Shown here: in pieces, positions 46,501 to 55,891 of the stretch | Numbering within the stretch: the first letter of the stretch is position 1 | Layout of the letters: each line of letters begins with the position of its first letter | Source of the DNA: Paenibacillus zeisoli | GTDB lineage: Bacteria; Bacillota; Bacilli; Paenibacillales; Paenibacillaceae | Reading direction: 5' to 3' | Assembly: GCF_003994465.1 (NCBI RefSeq) | Contig: NZ_RZNX01000009.1 | Span: 1-64,000 of the forward strand | DNA length: 64,000 nucleotides | Made by a program: the position numbers and the translations under genes | Notes under the pieces: model-generated | The model's input: only the letters and a program-made list of their open reading frames with translations | Database searches by the model: none | Told to the model about the DNA's origin: nothing

Positions 46501-49176
46501 TGAAGTTACACTGCCATCAGCAAGATGAACGGACTTAACTGCCTCCTCAGCAATCTTGTCAGAGCTGATAGCATCGTTCTCTAAGCTGGAACCAGACAGG
46601 GTTCCGCTCGCTACATGCCTTCCGTGAACAGCTCCTGTGGCAATCTGCCCAGCACCTACCGATCCTTCCCCAAGATGCCTGGTCTGTACCGATCCGGCAG
46701 CGAGATGATCTGAATCTATAGAACCATCCGCAATATGCTGGGACAATATCGCACCAGATGTAATATGACTTGAATGGATGGATTCTTGTGTGATATGTTC
46801 CGCTTGGACAGCTCCTTGAGCCAACAAGTCGGGCTGAATCAGACCCGTGGATAAATGATGGGACTGAACACTCCCGGAAGCAATCTTGGAGGAGGTTACA
46901 ATTCCCTCAGCCAAGTGCTGAGTGTTTATGGCTGCGTCTGCAATCTTATCGGCGGTCACCGACTCCTGTGCCAGTACTGACTCTGTCACTGCCTTATCCG
47001 AGAGATGGCGACTGAGTATGGATCCGCTCATGAGATGCTTTGATCCCAAGGATTCAGGCGCAATATGTCTGGAGTGCACCGCATTCTCAGCCAGCGAATC
47101 CTCACTCACCGCGTGATCTGCCAAATGGGCAGATAGAATTGATGAGGGCAGGATCTTAGAGGACGTCACGCTGCCTTCTGCCAATTTACCGGTTGTGACA
47201 GCCAGATCATTAATTTTGTCCGTGGATACACTCTCCGGTGAGAGCTTCAGGGAAGTTACCGCATGATTCTGAAGATGATGCTGGAACACGGAGCCTGCCT
47301 CCAGGTGATGATCCTTAATGGCTCCAGTGTCAATGATCTCACTGGTCACAGCCCGGTGCTGAAGCGCAGCCGTCCCGATCGAGGCTTTCTTCAGGTGCTC
47401 GGCACGGATAGCCCCCTGCTCAATGTGCTCGGAACCGACTGCTCCCTCTTGGATCGCGCTGCTGTTCACGCTGTTCTCTGCCAGGTGAGCCTCATGAATC
47501 GCTTCAAATGCAATATGATCAGAAGAAATACTCTTGCCGCTTACCGCTGCTCCCGTTACTGCACTCGGAGCAATCTTATCAGCGGTCACACTGGCGTGAG
47601 CCAGCTTATTCTCCGTGATGCTTCCCGGCTGAATATGCCGCTCTGCTACAGATTCCTGGGCGAGATGAGACTCCAGCACCGCTTTTGCAGCTATTTTACC
47701 GCTAATTACGGCGCCTTCCTGAATATGACGCTCATGAATGGAATCATCGGCAATATGGCTCTCCCGCAGGGAGCCTGACTGAATATGCTCGGACCCGACT
47801 GCGCCAGACGCCAGCTGGGGACTATGAATGGTTGCTTTTCCAATGTGACGTGTAATTACAGCTTCATCAGCTATTTTGTGAGAGAGAATGCTCTGGTCCG
47901 CAATCTTGGAGGACGTTACGGCCTGCTCAACAATCTGCGCAGTCCCTACAGACTGATCTGCCAGCTTGGTAGAGATAATGCTCCGGTCCGCAATGTGCCG
48001 GCTTTCAATCTCCCCGGAACCAATCTGCTCCTCTCCAACACTCCCTGCGGCAAAATGCCTGCGTTCCAGGGATTCAGGCGCGATGTGGCAGGCCTCGATG
48101 GACTGCTCTTTAATATGACGGCCATGAACCGAGTCTTCCTCCAGCTCTGAAGCTCCAACACTCCCCGGCGCGAGAAGTCCGCTTGCACTGATTCCTGAGG
48201 CCAAGTGATCGGATGTGATCGTATTCAGTGCAATGTGCCTAGCTTCCACACTTCGCTCTGCAAGCTTGGAACCTGTCACCGCTCCATCCTGAAGCTTGGA
48301 CTCTGTTACAGAACGCTCACTCAGCTTGGAAGTATCAATAATTCCATTCGAAAGGTTGATGGATTGAATCGAACCGCTCCGGATTTTCTCCGAAGTCACG
48401 GCCTGGTCCTGAAGAAGCTCCGTCGTGATAAGGCCCCCGCTTAAATGCCGGCTTCCGATTGAGCCATCAGCCAATTTATCAGCACTGATTACTTTGTCCG
48501 CAAGCTTATCTGCAGAGATGCTGCCATCCTGAATTTTCTCCCCACTAAGTGTCCCATAAGCAATTTTCTGTCCTTGAATCGAACTGTCAATAAAGTGTTC
48601 ACCTGTTAATGAATGCGGAGCAACCTTAGAACCTGTAACGGCACCTTCAGCAATATTGAGGCTTGTGACCGCATAATCGGCCAGCCAGGCTGTGCCAATG
48701 GAACCATATTTGATCTTGGTCGCATCTATGGTGTAAGGGGCGATCTTCTCTCCAGTCACTGCCGCATCCGAAATATCATCCGTATAGACGACAGGATGCC
48801 GAACTGCGGCCCAGGATTCCCCAGCGCGCTCAGATTGTGAAGGGGGCCGCTGATCTATGACAGGCGGCGAGCTTGTTTGCGTATTTACGCTGGAATTTAC
48901 AACTTCCTCTTTAGACTCGATCTTCTCTTCTTCCGGCTTAGGCAGAACCTTCTCTACCACTTGCCGGGACTGCTTATTCTCATCCTCATGCTGAGATAGG
49001 ACCTTCTCATCAACAGGCGCCAAGGCCTGTGACAAATGCACTTCGTTTTCTCGCTTCTCCATCCTGTTTCTGGCCCTAGCCTTCTCAAGCAGATCCATCT
49101 CATCGAACTCGGGGTTCTCTTCCCGGTAACTGAGCTGTCTGCTTCTGACCGGTTTGGTGACTTTCCCTTTCTTCAA
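43501..49176 (-). CDS. Giant decapeptide-repeat protein with WIAIG C-terminal module
   Basis: An 1891-residue protein with three parts. Residues 1 to about 125 are charged and Pro/Glu-rich, with no signal peptide (MKKGKVTKPVRSRQLSYREE at the start). About 1660 residues follow made of roughly 165 tandem decapeptides, consensus GS[VI]xSxHLAx, for example GSVTSSKLAT GSVQSDHLSE. In the middle they are organised in 13-unit, 130-residue super-repeats, each opened by GSVTSxKLA. The last ~100 residues (VTPVQSLKGVHAMQQFGM to WIAIGSCLS) form a distinct beta module whose end recalls H-type lectin domains; Paenibacillus proteins annotated WIAG-tail seem to be the same family (from memory). TTG start after AAGGAGAG. 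Such repeats are known in phage tail fibres; a spore- or cell-surface fibre is an inference. Its own terminator follows. Confidence 0.85.
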   Translation of the reverse strand: MKKGKVTKPVRSRQLSYREENPEFDEMDLLEKARARNRMEKRENEVHLSQALAPVDEKVLSQHEDENKQSRQVVEKVLPKPEEEKIESKEEVVNSSVNTQTSSPPVIDQRPPSQSERAGESWAAVRHPVVYTDDISDAAVTGEKIAPYTIDATKIKYGSIGTAWLADYAVTSLNIAEGAVTGSKVAPHSLTGEHFIDSSIQGQKIAYGTLSGEKIQDGSISADKLADKVISADKLADGSIGSRHLSGGLITTELLQDQAVTSEKIRSGSIQSINLSNGIIDTSKLSERSVTESKLQDGAVTGSKLAERSVEARHIALNTITSDHLASGISASGLLAPGSVGASELEEDSVHGRHIKEQSIEACHIAPESLERRHFAAGSVGEEQIGSGEIESRHIADRSIISTKLADQSVGTAQIVEQAVTSSKIADQSILSHKIADEAVITRHIGKATIHSPQLASGAVGSEHIQSGSLRESHIADDSIHERHIQEGAVISGKIAAKAVLESHLAQESVAERHIQPGSITENKLAHASVTADKIAPSAVTGAAVSGKSISSDHIAFEAIHEAHLAENSVNSSAIQEGAVGSEHIEQGAIRAEHLKKASIGTAALQHRAVTSEIIDTGAIKDHHLEAGSVFQHHLQNHAVTSLKLSPESVSTDKINDLAVTTGKLAEGSVTSSKILPSSILSAHLADHAVSEDSLAENAVHSRHIAPESLGSKHLMSGSILSRHLSDKAVTESVLAQESVTADKIADAAINTQHLAEGIVTSSKIASGSVQSHHLSTGLIQPDLLAQGAVQAEHITQESIHSSHITSGAILSQHIADGSIDSDHLAAGSVQTRHLGEGSVGAGQIATGAVHGRHVASGTLSGSSLENDAISSDKIAEEAVKSVHLADGSVTSTKLATSSVQSHHLSNGLILSNFLAEGAVHAEHVAPESLGSSHLKPGAVMSKHLAEESIGSGHIKTAAIQGDHIYEGAVGSTHIASSAIQSRHLASEAITGSSLENGAVRSEKIAGEAIHTFHLAEGSVTSSKLATGSVRGYHLQAGIIQSSLLAEGAVHAEHIALEALGPDHIASQAIQSKHLSESVISSGHIRTHAVQSGHLAEGIVGPEHIAEGAIQLQHLASGSITGASLMDGGVGSDKIAVGAIDTPHLAEGSVTSTKLAAGSVQSDHLSEGLIHSGLLAREAVKAEHISSESLGSHHLASGVIQSRHIAASSVGSDHLRNESVYAEHLAEGSVGSDHIAEGAIRAKHLASEAITGSILEDGTISSAKIAPEAIQSLHLAEESVTSSKLAPGSVQTRHLSAGSIHSDQLKEGSIQSGHISPEAIGAGHLASGTIQTRHLAAGTIVSHHLQPDIIHPEHVAEGSIAAGHITSEAIEARHIASGAIVTDHLQLGIIHAEHLSAGSVAAAHIDSGVIEARHLAPGAISGSVLEDGAVTSEKLSEDSVSARHLVEGSVISSKIAEETIQSYHLSPGIIHSELIAGRAVQSANIDLGSIHSEHINFGAVQDVHLASQAVSGAVIRDGAITSDKLADEAVDTRHLAQGSVNASQIAEGAIQPAHISEGAVQEASLANESVQSRHIAADSVGTSHLQAGAVQEYHLAEGAISGQSLQDESIGSEKISGSAIQAYHLAPESIGPEHLQPGSIQGHHLGSQTISGNALQNASISSEKLSAGSVQSKQLAASSIDSRHIAKEAVASGHIQRGIITKAHLSKDLLSGGLLPERGIQGEHLEAECISREHLTRGIVDEVVLQNDSVSADHIKPLSIQSYHLAEESVQSHHLAEGSVSAIHLEPGAIGLDQLTVTPVQSLKGVHAMQQFGMSVFLLQGQENQAELTIKFEEPFGDQNYTLVAMTNQPTIYASLKSRSPESAVIELTRHTGGPQTYGFVTWIAIGSCLS

Positions 49177-49262
49177 GCCGATCTCTCCTTCCTGGGTGCT
49201 TTCGTCTGCGATATCATATGCAGCAGTTTAGGCACTTGTCACTATTCCTGTGCACCCGCACC

Positions 49263-49295
49263 AAAAAGGACCGGAGCACTTCTGCTCCGGTCCTT
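49263..49295 (-). terminator. Terminator of rplY
   Basis: Perfect 13-bp stem AAGGACCGGAGCA/TGCTCCGGTCCTT with loop CTTC, followed on the minus strand by T5. It lies 80 bases after the rplY stop and insulates the repeat-protein gene. Confidence 0.9.
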
Positions 49296-49374
49296 CTTTT
49301 CACTTTATATATGATTAGGCTATATAATTCGCAATTTCACTCCAAATGTTACACCAGCTGCGATTTTAAATAGC

Positions 49375-50025
49375 TTAAGCTTCCTCGCTCTTCGCATCAG
49401 CCTCTGCCGTTTCAGCTGCACCTTCACCCTCAGCAGCTGCATCTGCTCCTTCATCCGTGGCTTCCAGAGCTGCTCTAGGAAGAACAATAGAGGCCAGCAG
49501 TGCTTCCTCGGAAGTAATCAGACTCACACCTTCCGGAAGCTTTACATCGGCTGCAGTCAGCTTGTCCCCAGTTCCAAGTCCCGTAACATCTACATCGATT
49601 CCGGCAGGAAGAGAATCCGGAAGTCCTTCGACCTCAAGCTCTGTTTCCTGAGTCTGAAGAATACCACCTGACTGGGTTCCCTCAGGAGTACCGGTGTAAT
49701 GAATAGGCACCTTTACCCGGATTGGCTTGTTCTTGGATACATGCTGAAAATCAACATGAACCACTTTCCCTCCGCGCTGCTGAACATCCTTAATCAAGGC
49801 CGGGAAGCTTTCTCCATCCGTAATCGAGAGGGTGAAAAATTCAGAGCGTCCTGTACGTGCGACTTTTAGAAGCTCTTTCGCATCTACATGCAGGGACAGA
49901 CTGCCCATTTGGGAGCTATAGACCACACCTGGAATTCGGCCTGCTTCTCTTAATTGACGCAAAGAGCTACTTGATGCTAACGATCTTTTCTCAGCACTAA
50001 GCTTAACATTATGTTCTGCACTCAT
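49375..50025 (-). CDS. rplY: 50S ribosomal protein L25 / general stress protein Ctc
   Basis: A 216-residue Ctc-type L25: N-terminal 5S rRNA-binding domain (LREAGRIPGVVYS, LHVDAKELLKVARTGRSEFF, IKDVQQRGGKVVHVDFQHVS) and a C-terminal TL5 domain with LPAGIDVDVTGLGTGDKL, ending in an Ala/Glu-rich tail (EGEGAAETAEADAKSEEA). It binds 5S rRNA in the large subunit; in Bacillus it is stress-induced. ATG 50025 after GGAGGTC. Monocistronic. Confidence 0.94.
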   Translation of the reverse strand: MSAEHNVKLSAEKRSLASSSSLRQLREAGRIPGVVYSSQMGSLSLHVDAKELLKVARTGRSEFFTLSITDGESFPALIKDVQQRGGKVVHVDFQHVSKNKPIRVKVPIHYTGTPEGTQSGGILQTQETELEVEGLPDSLPAGIDVDVTGLGTGDKLTAADVKLPEGVSLITSEEALLASIVLPRAALEATDEGADAAAEGEGAAETAEADAKSEEA

Positions 50026-50350
50026 TCTTTTACGACCTCCTCATGATTTGGCGAAGCCTAAGGCTGCGCTGGTCATTCTTCAAGATTCTCGGTCAGCCCT
50101 TCACTCGATTCAATATGGCCAAAAACAAGGCAAATCAAACCAGCAGAGCTAGGGCCATATCATTTATTTACCCAGAAAGGTGGTGATACACTCACTTTTT
50201 GGGTAAAAAATAGTTCTAGAGGTCATAACACTTTACATTCCTTTATAAATTTTACATACATTTTACAAAAGTACTCTTTTATCTTGGTAACATAGGAGTA
50301 CAATTAAGGAATAGAGTAATTAGCGTATTTAAGCGGAGGTCGTTAGACTG
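50026..50350. promoter_or_regulatory. Divergent rplY/ppk intergenic region with a candidate Pho box
   Basis: The ppk side contains four TTTACA-like hexamers at about 50232, 50242 (TTTATA), 50251 and 50262, spaced 9-11 bases, as in PhoP boxes (TT(A/T/C)ACA repeats). A TACAAT at 50299-50304 could be the -10. The rplY half shows nothing I can name. Confidence 0.45.
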
Positions 50351-52444
50351 ATGACACAAATTCATATCAAAGAAGACGGTTCACGTTATCTTAACAGGGA
50401 CTTAAGCTGGATCGAGTTCAATTTGCGGGTGCTGCATGAAGCCCAGGATCCGACAACCCCTTTGCTTGAGAAGGCCAAATTTCTATCCATCGTCTCAAGC
50501 AATCTGGATGAGTTCATGAGCGTTCGCGTGGCGGGCATCCAGGATCAGATCCGGGCGGGCTATGCCAAGAAGGATTTCACAGGCTACACGCCGGCCGGCT
50601 TATATAAACGTCTGGTCTCCCGCATTTCAAAAATGGTACAGGCTCAGTACCGTACATACCGCGATATCATGCGCCAGCTGACCAAAGAGCATATTCAGTT
50701 CCTGAAATATGAGGATCTGAATGCGACTCAGCGCAAATCCATGGAGTGTTACTATCACGATATAATTTTCCCAGTACTTACACCGATGGCGGTAGATCAG
50801 AGCCGGCCTTTTCCTCTGGTACACAACCAGTTCGTGTATTTGGCAGTGGTTTTGAAGCGGGATGGAGATAGCCCGGAAGAAGAACCTTATTTCGCGGTGG
50901 TGCAGATTCCATCCAACCTATCGAGGTTCGTCCCGCTTCCCCAGCATTCGAACAGCAAGAAGCAGTCCTTCATTCTGATTGAAGAGCTGATCAAGCATCA
51001 TATACAAACCTTATTCAGCGGGTATATCCCTCTTGCGGTTCATGAGTTCCGGGTGACCCGCAATGCGGATTTGGCCATTGATGAAGAGGGGGCTGAGGAT
51101 TTGCTCGAAGAGATCGAGAAGGAGCTGCGGAAGCGGCGCTGGGGCGCCCCTGTTCGCCTCGAAGTCCAGAAGGGCTTCCATCCTTATGCTCTTGAGCTGC
51201 TTCAAGATGAATTCGAAATTAAAGATTCTGTATTTGAAATCGATGGGCCTCTGGATTTGACATTTCTGCGTCACTTCACCGGGGCTGTCAAAGGAAGTTC
51301 CAAGCTCCGTTATCCGCAGGATGAGCCCCCTTATCCTCAGGAATTCGAGGAGAGTGAAGATTTCTTCGAGATGCTGAAGGAGCGGGACGTGCTGATGTAC
51401 CACCCGTATGAGTGTTTTGACGCGTTGACCGATTTCATTGTCCAGGCCTCAGAGGATCCTCATGTCATGGCAATTAAGATGACGCTCTACAGAGTGAGCG
51501 GGAATTCGCCGCTGATTCAAGCTTTAGCGGATGCCGCAGAGTCCGGTAAGCAGGTCACAGTGGTCGTTGAACTGAAGGCCAGATTCGACGAGGAACGAAA
51601 TATCGCCTGGGCCAGAAAATTAGAGAAAGCAGGCTGCCACGTAGTATACGGTCTTGTCGGACTCAAGACACATGCCAAGATCCTGCTTATCGTTCGCCAG
51701 GAGGGGCCAGATCTGAAGAGGTATGTTCATGTCGGCACCGGAAATTACAATGACATTACAGCGAGGCTGTATACCGATATTGGCTTGTTCACGACCCATC
51801 CCTCCATTGGCGAGGATGCCTCGGAGCTGTTCAATCTAATTACCGGCTACTCCGCCGTACATGACTGGCAGTCCCTGACCCTTGCCCCAGGGAATATGCA
51901 TAACAAGCTCGCCAGCCTGATTGAGAGAGAATCGGAGCATGCCCGCAGCGGAAGACCGGCAAGGATCATCGCCAAGATGAACTCCCTGTCGAACCAAGAG
52001 ATGATTGACGACCTATATACAGCTTCCCAAGACGGAGTTAACATTGATCTGATTATTCGCGGAGTATGCTGCCTCCGGCCAGGAGTCGAGGGACTCAGCG
52101 ACCGTATCAACGTAAGAAGTATTGTAGACCGCTTCCTCGAACACTCACGTATTTACTATTTCGAGAATGGCGGCCAGCCCGAAGTCTGGATCTCCAGTGC
52201 AGACTGGATGACCCGGAATCTGACCCGACGGATTGAGCTCATGTGTCCGGTATACGATCAAGCCGCCCGCAATATGGTCATTCAGATTCTACGCCTATCC
52301 CTGGCTGATAATGTCAAAGCCAAGCAGCTTATCCCGAACGGCAAATACGAGAGAATCGTGAACGATCTCCCGTCATGCCGCAGCCAATTTGCAGCTCTTG
52401 ATATTAGTACTTGGAAGAAGCCGGAAATTCCCACTTCAATTTGA
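50351..52444 (+). CDS. ppk: Polyphosphate kinase 1
   Basis: A 697-residue PPK1 that reversibly polymerises the gamma-phosphate of ATP into polyphosphate. RYLNRDLSWIEFNLRVL and FLSIVSSNLDEFMSVRVAGI open the N domain; VVVELKARFDEERNIAWARKL and GLVGLKTHAKILLIVR (autophosphorylated His) followed by VHVGTGNYND are the catalytic HKD-like motifs; VEGLSDRINVRSIVDRFLEHSRIYYF ends the core. ATG 50351 after GGAGG. It is convergent with ppx and overlaps its 3' end by 41 bp. Confidence 0.96.
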   Translation: MTQIHIKEDGSRYLNRDLSWIEFNLRVLHEAQDPTTPLLEKAKFLSIVSSNLDEFMSVRVAGIQDQIRAGYAKKDFTGYTPAGLYKRLVSRISKMVQAQYRTYRDIMRQLTKEHIQFLKYEDLNATQRKSMECYYHDIIFPVLTPMAVDQSRPFPLVHNQFVYLAVVLKRDGDSPEEEPYFAVVQIPSNLSRFVPLPQHSNSKKQSFILIEELIKHHIQTLFSGYIPLAVHEFRVTRNADLAIDEEGAEDLLEEIEKELRKRRWGAPVRLEVQKGFHPYALELLQDEFEIKDSVFEIDGPLDLTFLRHFTGAVKGSSKLRYPQDEPPYPQEFEESEDFFEMLKERDVLMYHPYECFDALTDFIVQASEDPHVMAIKMTLYRVSGNSPLIQALADAAESGKQVTVVVELKARFDEERNIAWARKLEKAGCHVVYGLVGLKTHAKILLIVRQEGPDLKRYVHVGTGNYNDITARLYTDIGLFTTHPSIGEDASELFNLITGYSAVHDWQSLTLAPGNMHNKLASLIERESEHARSGRPARIIAKMNSLSNQEMIDDLYTASQDGVNIDLIIRGVCCLRPGVEGLSDRINVRSIVDRFLEHSRIYYFENGGQPEVWISSADWMTRNLTRRIELMCPVYDQAARNMVIQILRLSLADNVKAKQLIPNGKYERIVNDLPSCRSQFAALDISTWKKPEIPTSI

Positions 52445-53942
52445 TATCCCAAGCTTTCTGAAAGACCTTCGCTGCCGCATCCAGTTCCCTGAGTTCGATA
52501 AAGGGCTGGCTGCGGCAGTTCAATTTCAGCGTCAAAGTCTTGTTCTCCTTCTCGGCGTCCACCAGGTCAATCGGCTGAGTCTCGCTCACATCAAGGGAGA
52601 CTGCAACCTGCAGCAGGGCGGCAAGCTGGGCGATCAGCTTGGTATCCTCGTCTTTGAGAATGCTTTTCTGGTAGAGCCCCGCACTGGTCATCTTCCCGTT
52701 CTTCGCCCGGTATTCGGCAATAAGTGCAATCAGCACAATTTCACGGTGAGTTAGTCCACCCAGGGGAGCGTTCAGCAGCCAATAGAACGTATGCTTCTCA
52801 TACTGATGGTACCAGAGTGAAGCCCCTACCTTGTACAGCATGGCAGACACGTGAAGAATGGTTCGGGCAAGCTCCTCATCCTCCGGCACCTTCAATTGAT
52901 CAAGCATCTGCTGGGCTAACCCGTTAACATGCTCCAAATGTCGAAGGGAAGCTGTCGATTGAAAAGAAAGCAGCGAGCGGACCTGACGCTCAACTACCTC
53001 GGAAGCTTCTGGCAGCTTGGTCTTTATCACATCATGCAGCAGTCCTTCACGCAATCCGGTCCCGCTGATCAGACAATATTTAGCTTTAATATAGCTGAAT
53101 ATCGTATGCAGGATCATCACGCCCGGTGCAATAATATCCACCCGGTTCTTTGACAAACCAGGCAGTCGTCTGCGATGCTCAACCGATAAGGATGGCAGCA
53201 GATCAGAATAATACTCGATACTTTCCTCTTCAAGCACATAATGGTGGGTCATCGGCAGCGGATATTTGCTTCTGCGCTGGTCGAGCTTACCCAATGAACG
53301 AATGGTTCCGCCCAGTCCAATGAGAGGAAGCTCCGGATGCCTCGAGATCCAGTCATACTGATCCAGCAGCCCCTTCAGTTCGTGAATAAGCTCCTTACTA
53401 GACTCCGAGGTCCAGCCATTGGGCCCAGCAAATTTATAATTTGAATTCACCGCTCCAAAAGGCAGTGAGACACTGCGAAGCAGCTTCCGTTCCCGGAACA
53501 GGGTAATCTCGGTACTTCCTCCGCCAATATCGATAATAAAGCCATTTGCGGCGCCAATCCCATGAGCTACTCCAAGAAATCCGTAAAAAGCCTCTTCCTC
53601 TCCGGACAGTATCTCGATTTCAAGACCGGTATGCTTGTCCAGCGTTTCTACAATTTCCCTGGCATTAGCCGCATTGCGGATGGCGGCAGTTGCCGCGACG
53701 CGAATACGCTCACATTTATAGGAGGTGCAGATATTCTTGAATTCACTTAGAACAGGGACTATGGATAATATCCCCTCATACTCCATTCTTCCATCTGCAC
53801 CAATCTTCTCGCTGAGGCGGGCAGATTCTTTGCTTTCATGAATAACCCGGTAGTCTCCTGATGAGGTGACCTCATAGACCACGGCCCGGATCGAGTTCGA
53901 ACCAATATCAATAATGCCCACGGTGCTGCGATTGTCATTCAT
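52404..53942 (-). CDS. ppx: Exopolyphosphatase / Ppx-GppA phosphatase
   Basis: A 512-residue Ppx/GppA enzyme that removes terminal phosphates from polyphosphate (or pppGpp). ASKHA motifs: IIDIGSNSIRAVVYEV near the N-terminus and GFIIDIGGGSTEITLF further in, with VAATAAIRNAANA and LSGEEEAFYGFLGV; the C-terminal half is an HD-like helical domain (HHYVLEEE, LRHLEHVNGLAQQML). The frame opens at 53975 but AAGGAGTATACAT precedes ATG 53942. Its 3' end overlaps ppk on the opposite strand. Confidence 0.94.
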   Translation of the reverse strand: MNDNRSTVGIIDIGSNSIRAVVYEVTSSGDYRVIHESKESARLSEKIGADGRMEYEGILSIVPVLSEFKNICTSYKCERIRVAATAAIRNAANAREIVETLDKHTGLEIEILSGEEEAFYGFLGVAHGIGAANGFIIDIGGGSTEITLFRERKLLRSVSLPFGAVNSNYKFAGPNGWTSESSKELIHELKGLLDQYDWISRHPELPLIGLGGTIRSLGKLDQRRSKYPLPMTHHYVLEEESIEYYSDLLPSLSVEHRRRLPGLSKNRVDIIAPGVMILHTIFSYIKAKYCLISGTGLREGLLHDVIKTKLPEASEVVERQVRSLLSFQSTASLRHLEHVNGLAQQMLDQLKVPEDEELARTILHVSAMLYKVGASLWYHQYEKHTFYWLLNAPLGGLTHREIVLIALIAEYRAKNGKMTSAGLYQKSILKDEDTKLIAQLAALLQVAVSLDVSETQPIDLVDAEKENKTLTLKLNCRSQPFIELRELDAAAKVFQKAWDIKLKWEFPASSKY

Positions 53943-54082
53943 ATGTATACTCCTTGTAAGTCGGTATAGATTCATTATAAACCCATTAAAACAGACTAAA
54001 TCAGCAGAAATATAAATTATTCATATTTCTCCCTTACCACTCTAGCCTATCTTCTCTCAAAAATAAACCAAATGGCCCGCAA

Positions 54083-54112
54083 ACAAAAAAAACCGGTATC
54101 CGAAGATACCGG
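54083..54112 (-). terminator. Terminator of the ptsHI unit
   Basis: Stem CCGGTATC/GATACCGG with a CGAA (TTCG on the minus strand) tetraloop, followed on the minus strand by TTTTTTTTG. Confidence 0.92.
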
Positions 54113-54178
54113 CCGGGGAAGCTCCCGAGGTCATTATGTTGGAAAAAGAATTTACGGATTACAAGCCGCAAATGCGGT

Positions 54179-55891
54179 TTATGCATCAATACCTCTTACG
54201 AGTTCAACTACCTGCTCAGCCGTTTGAAGCTCAAGGGCTTTGGCTGCAAGCTCCTGCATTTCCGCTTTGGACAGCTTGGAAATAAGGGAACGTGCCGGCA
54301 GAATTGAGGTAGCACTCATGCTGAATTCATCAAGTCCAAGTCCGAGAAGTAGTGGAATTGCCGTTGTATCACCAGCCATCTCACCACACATACCTGCCCA
54401 GCGTCCTTCTTTATGAGCTGCATCAATAACCATTTTGACCAAACGAAGAATGGCTGGATTGTAAGGTTGGTATAAATAAGACACACGCTCATTCATCCGG
54501 TCCGCCGCCATCGTATATTGAATCAAATCATTCGTTCCGATACTGAAGAAATCCACTTCCTTGGCAAATTGATCTGCCATTACTGCGGTTGAAGGAATTT
54601 CGACCATGATGCCAAGCTGGATGTTCTCGGATACTTCAATTCCGGCTGCAATCAGATTCTGCTTCTCTTCAAGAAGCAGCGCCTTAGCTTCGCGGAATTC
54701 ACCAAGAGTTGCGATCATCGGGAACATGATCCGCAGATTCCCATACACACTTGCACGAAGCAAAGCGCGAAGCTGGGTGCGGAAGATGTCCGTACGATCC
54801 AGGCACAGACGCACAGCGCGGAATCCAAGGAATGGATTCATTTCTTTTGGAAGATCCAGGTAAGGAAGCTCTTTGTCTCCGCCAATATCAAGCGTACGTA
54901 CGACAACGGGCTTGCCTTCCATTTTCTCAAGAACCGTCTTGTAGGCATTAAACTGGACATCTTCCGAAGGAAGCTTGTCACGGCCCATATACAGGAACTC
55001 TGTACGGTAAAGACCTACGGCCTCACCGCCGTTATCAATAACCCCTGCAACATCGTTCGGCGTTCCAATATTTGCTGCAAGCTCTACATGAACACCGTCT
55101 TTCGATACAGACTTCTGATCACGCAGCTTGTTCCATTCCGCACGCTGCTCCTGATATTGCTTCTGCTTCACTCTGAATTCAGCGACAACCTCATCCGTAG
55201 GGTTAATGATCACCTGTCCGTCTAGGCCGTCTACAATCACGAGATCCCCGCTGCCAATCTGCTCAACCACATTCTTGGTACCGACTACAGCCGGAATTTC
55301 CAGAGAACGGGCCATGATGGCAGAGTGGGAAGTACGTCCGCCAATATTCGTTGTAAAGCCAAGCACGTATTTACGATTCAATTGAGCCGTATCTGAAGGA
55401 GTGAGGTCTTCAGCAATGACAATAACTTCTTCGCTGATCTCTGCTGGATTGACATAAGTCAATCCGAGCAGATGAGTCAGCACACGCTTGGTTACGTCAC
55501 GCATATCGGCTGCACGTTCCTGCAGATAAGCACTCTTCATGTTCTCGAACATCGTAATGAACTGGGATGCTGTCTCATTCAGCGCATATTCTGCGTTAAC
55601 CTGTTCATCCGTGATCATGGTGCGAACCGGATCAATAAGCTCCGGGTCATTCAGAATCAGCAGATGGGATTCAAAGATTTCAGCCTTCTTGTCACCAAGC
55701 TCAGCGCGTGTGCGCTCCTTGATCGCTTCCAGCTCTTCCTGTGATTTGGCAAGAGCACTGTTGAAGCGGGTAATCTCGGCGTCTGTGCTTTGAACCGACT
55801 GCTTATTGATCGTAAAATCAGGGTGCTCAAGCTTGAAGGCGCGGGCAATTGCCACACCAGCAGATGCTGCAATACCCTCGATATTAATCAT
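54179..55891 (-). CDS. ptsI: PTS enzyme I
   Basis: Phosphoenolpyruvate-protein phosphotransferase of 570 residues, the entry point of PTS phosphoryl flow: autophosphorylates from PEP and phosphorylates HPr. [21 protein letters not shown] contains the active histidine; [38 protein letters not shown] (split across the PEP site), [27 protein letters not shown] and [10 protein letters not shown] are the PEP-binding barrel motifs. It overlaps ptsH by 8 bp and ends with a strong terminator. Confidence 0.97.
   Translation of the reverse strand: MINIEGIAASAGVAIARAFKLEHPDFTINKQSVQSTDAEITRFNSALAKSQEELEAIKERTRAELGDKKAEIFESHLLILNDPELIDPVRTMITDEQVNAEYALNETASQFITMFENMKSAYLQERAADMRDVTKRVLTHLLGLTYVNPAEISEEVIVIAEDLTPSDTAQLNRKYVLGFTTNIGGRTSHSAIMARSLEIPAVVGTKNVVEQIGSGDLVIVDGLDGQVIINPTDEVVAEFRVKQKQYQEQRAEWNKLRDQKSVSKDGVHVELAANIGTPNDVAGVIDNGGEAVGLYRTEFLYMGRDKLPSEDVQFNAYKTVLEKMEGKPVVVRTLDIGGDKELPYLDLPKEMNPFLGFRAVRLCLDRTDIFRTQLRALLRASVYGNLRIMFPMIATLGEFREAKALLLEEKQNLIAAGIEVSENIQLGIMVEIPSTAVMADQFAKEVDFFSIGTNDLIQYTMAADRMNERVSYLYQPYNPAILRLVKMVIDAAHKEGRWAGMCGEMAGDTTAIPLLLGLGLDEFSMSATSILPARSLISKLSKAEMQELAAKALELQTAEQVVELVRGIDA

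Noticed and set aside
43549-49314. Numerous 60-170-codon plus-strand frames opposite the giant repeat gene
   Set aside because: They are shadows generated by the repetitive codon pattern of the minus-strand gene; none has an RBS with a coherent product.
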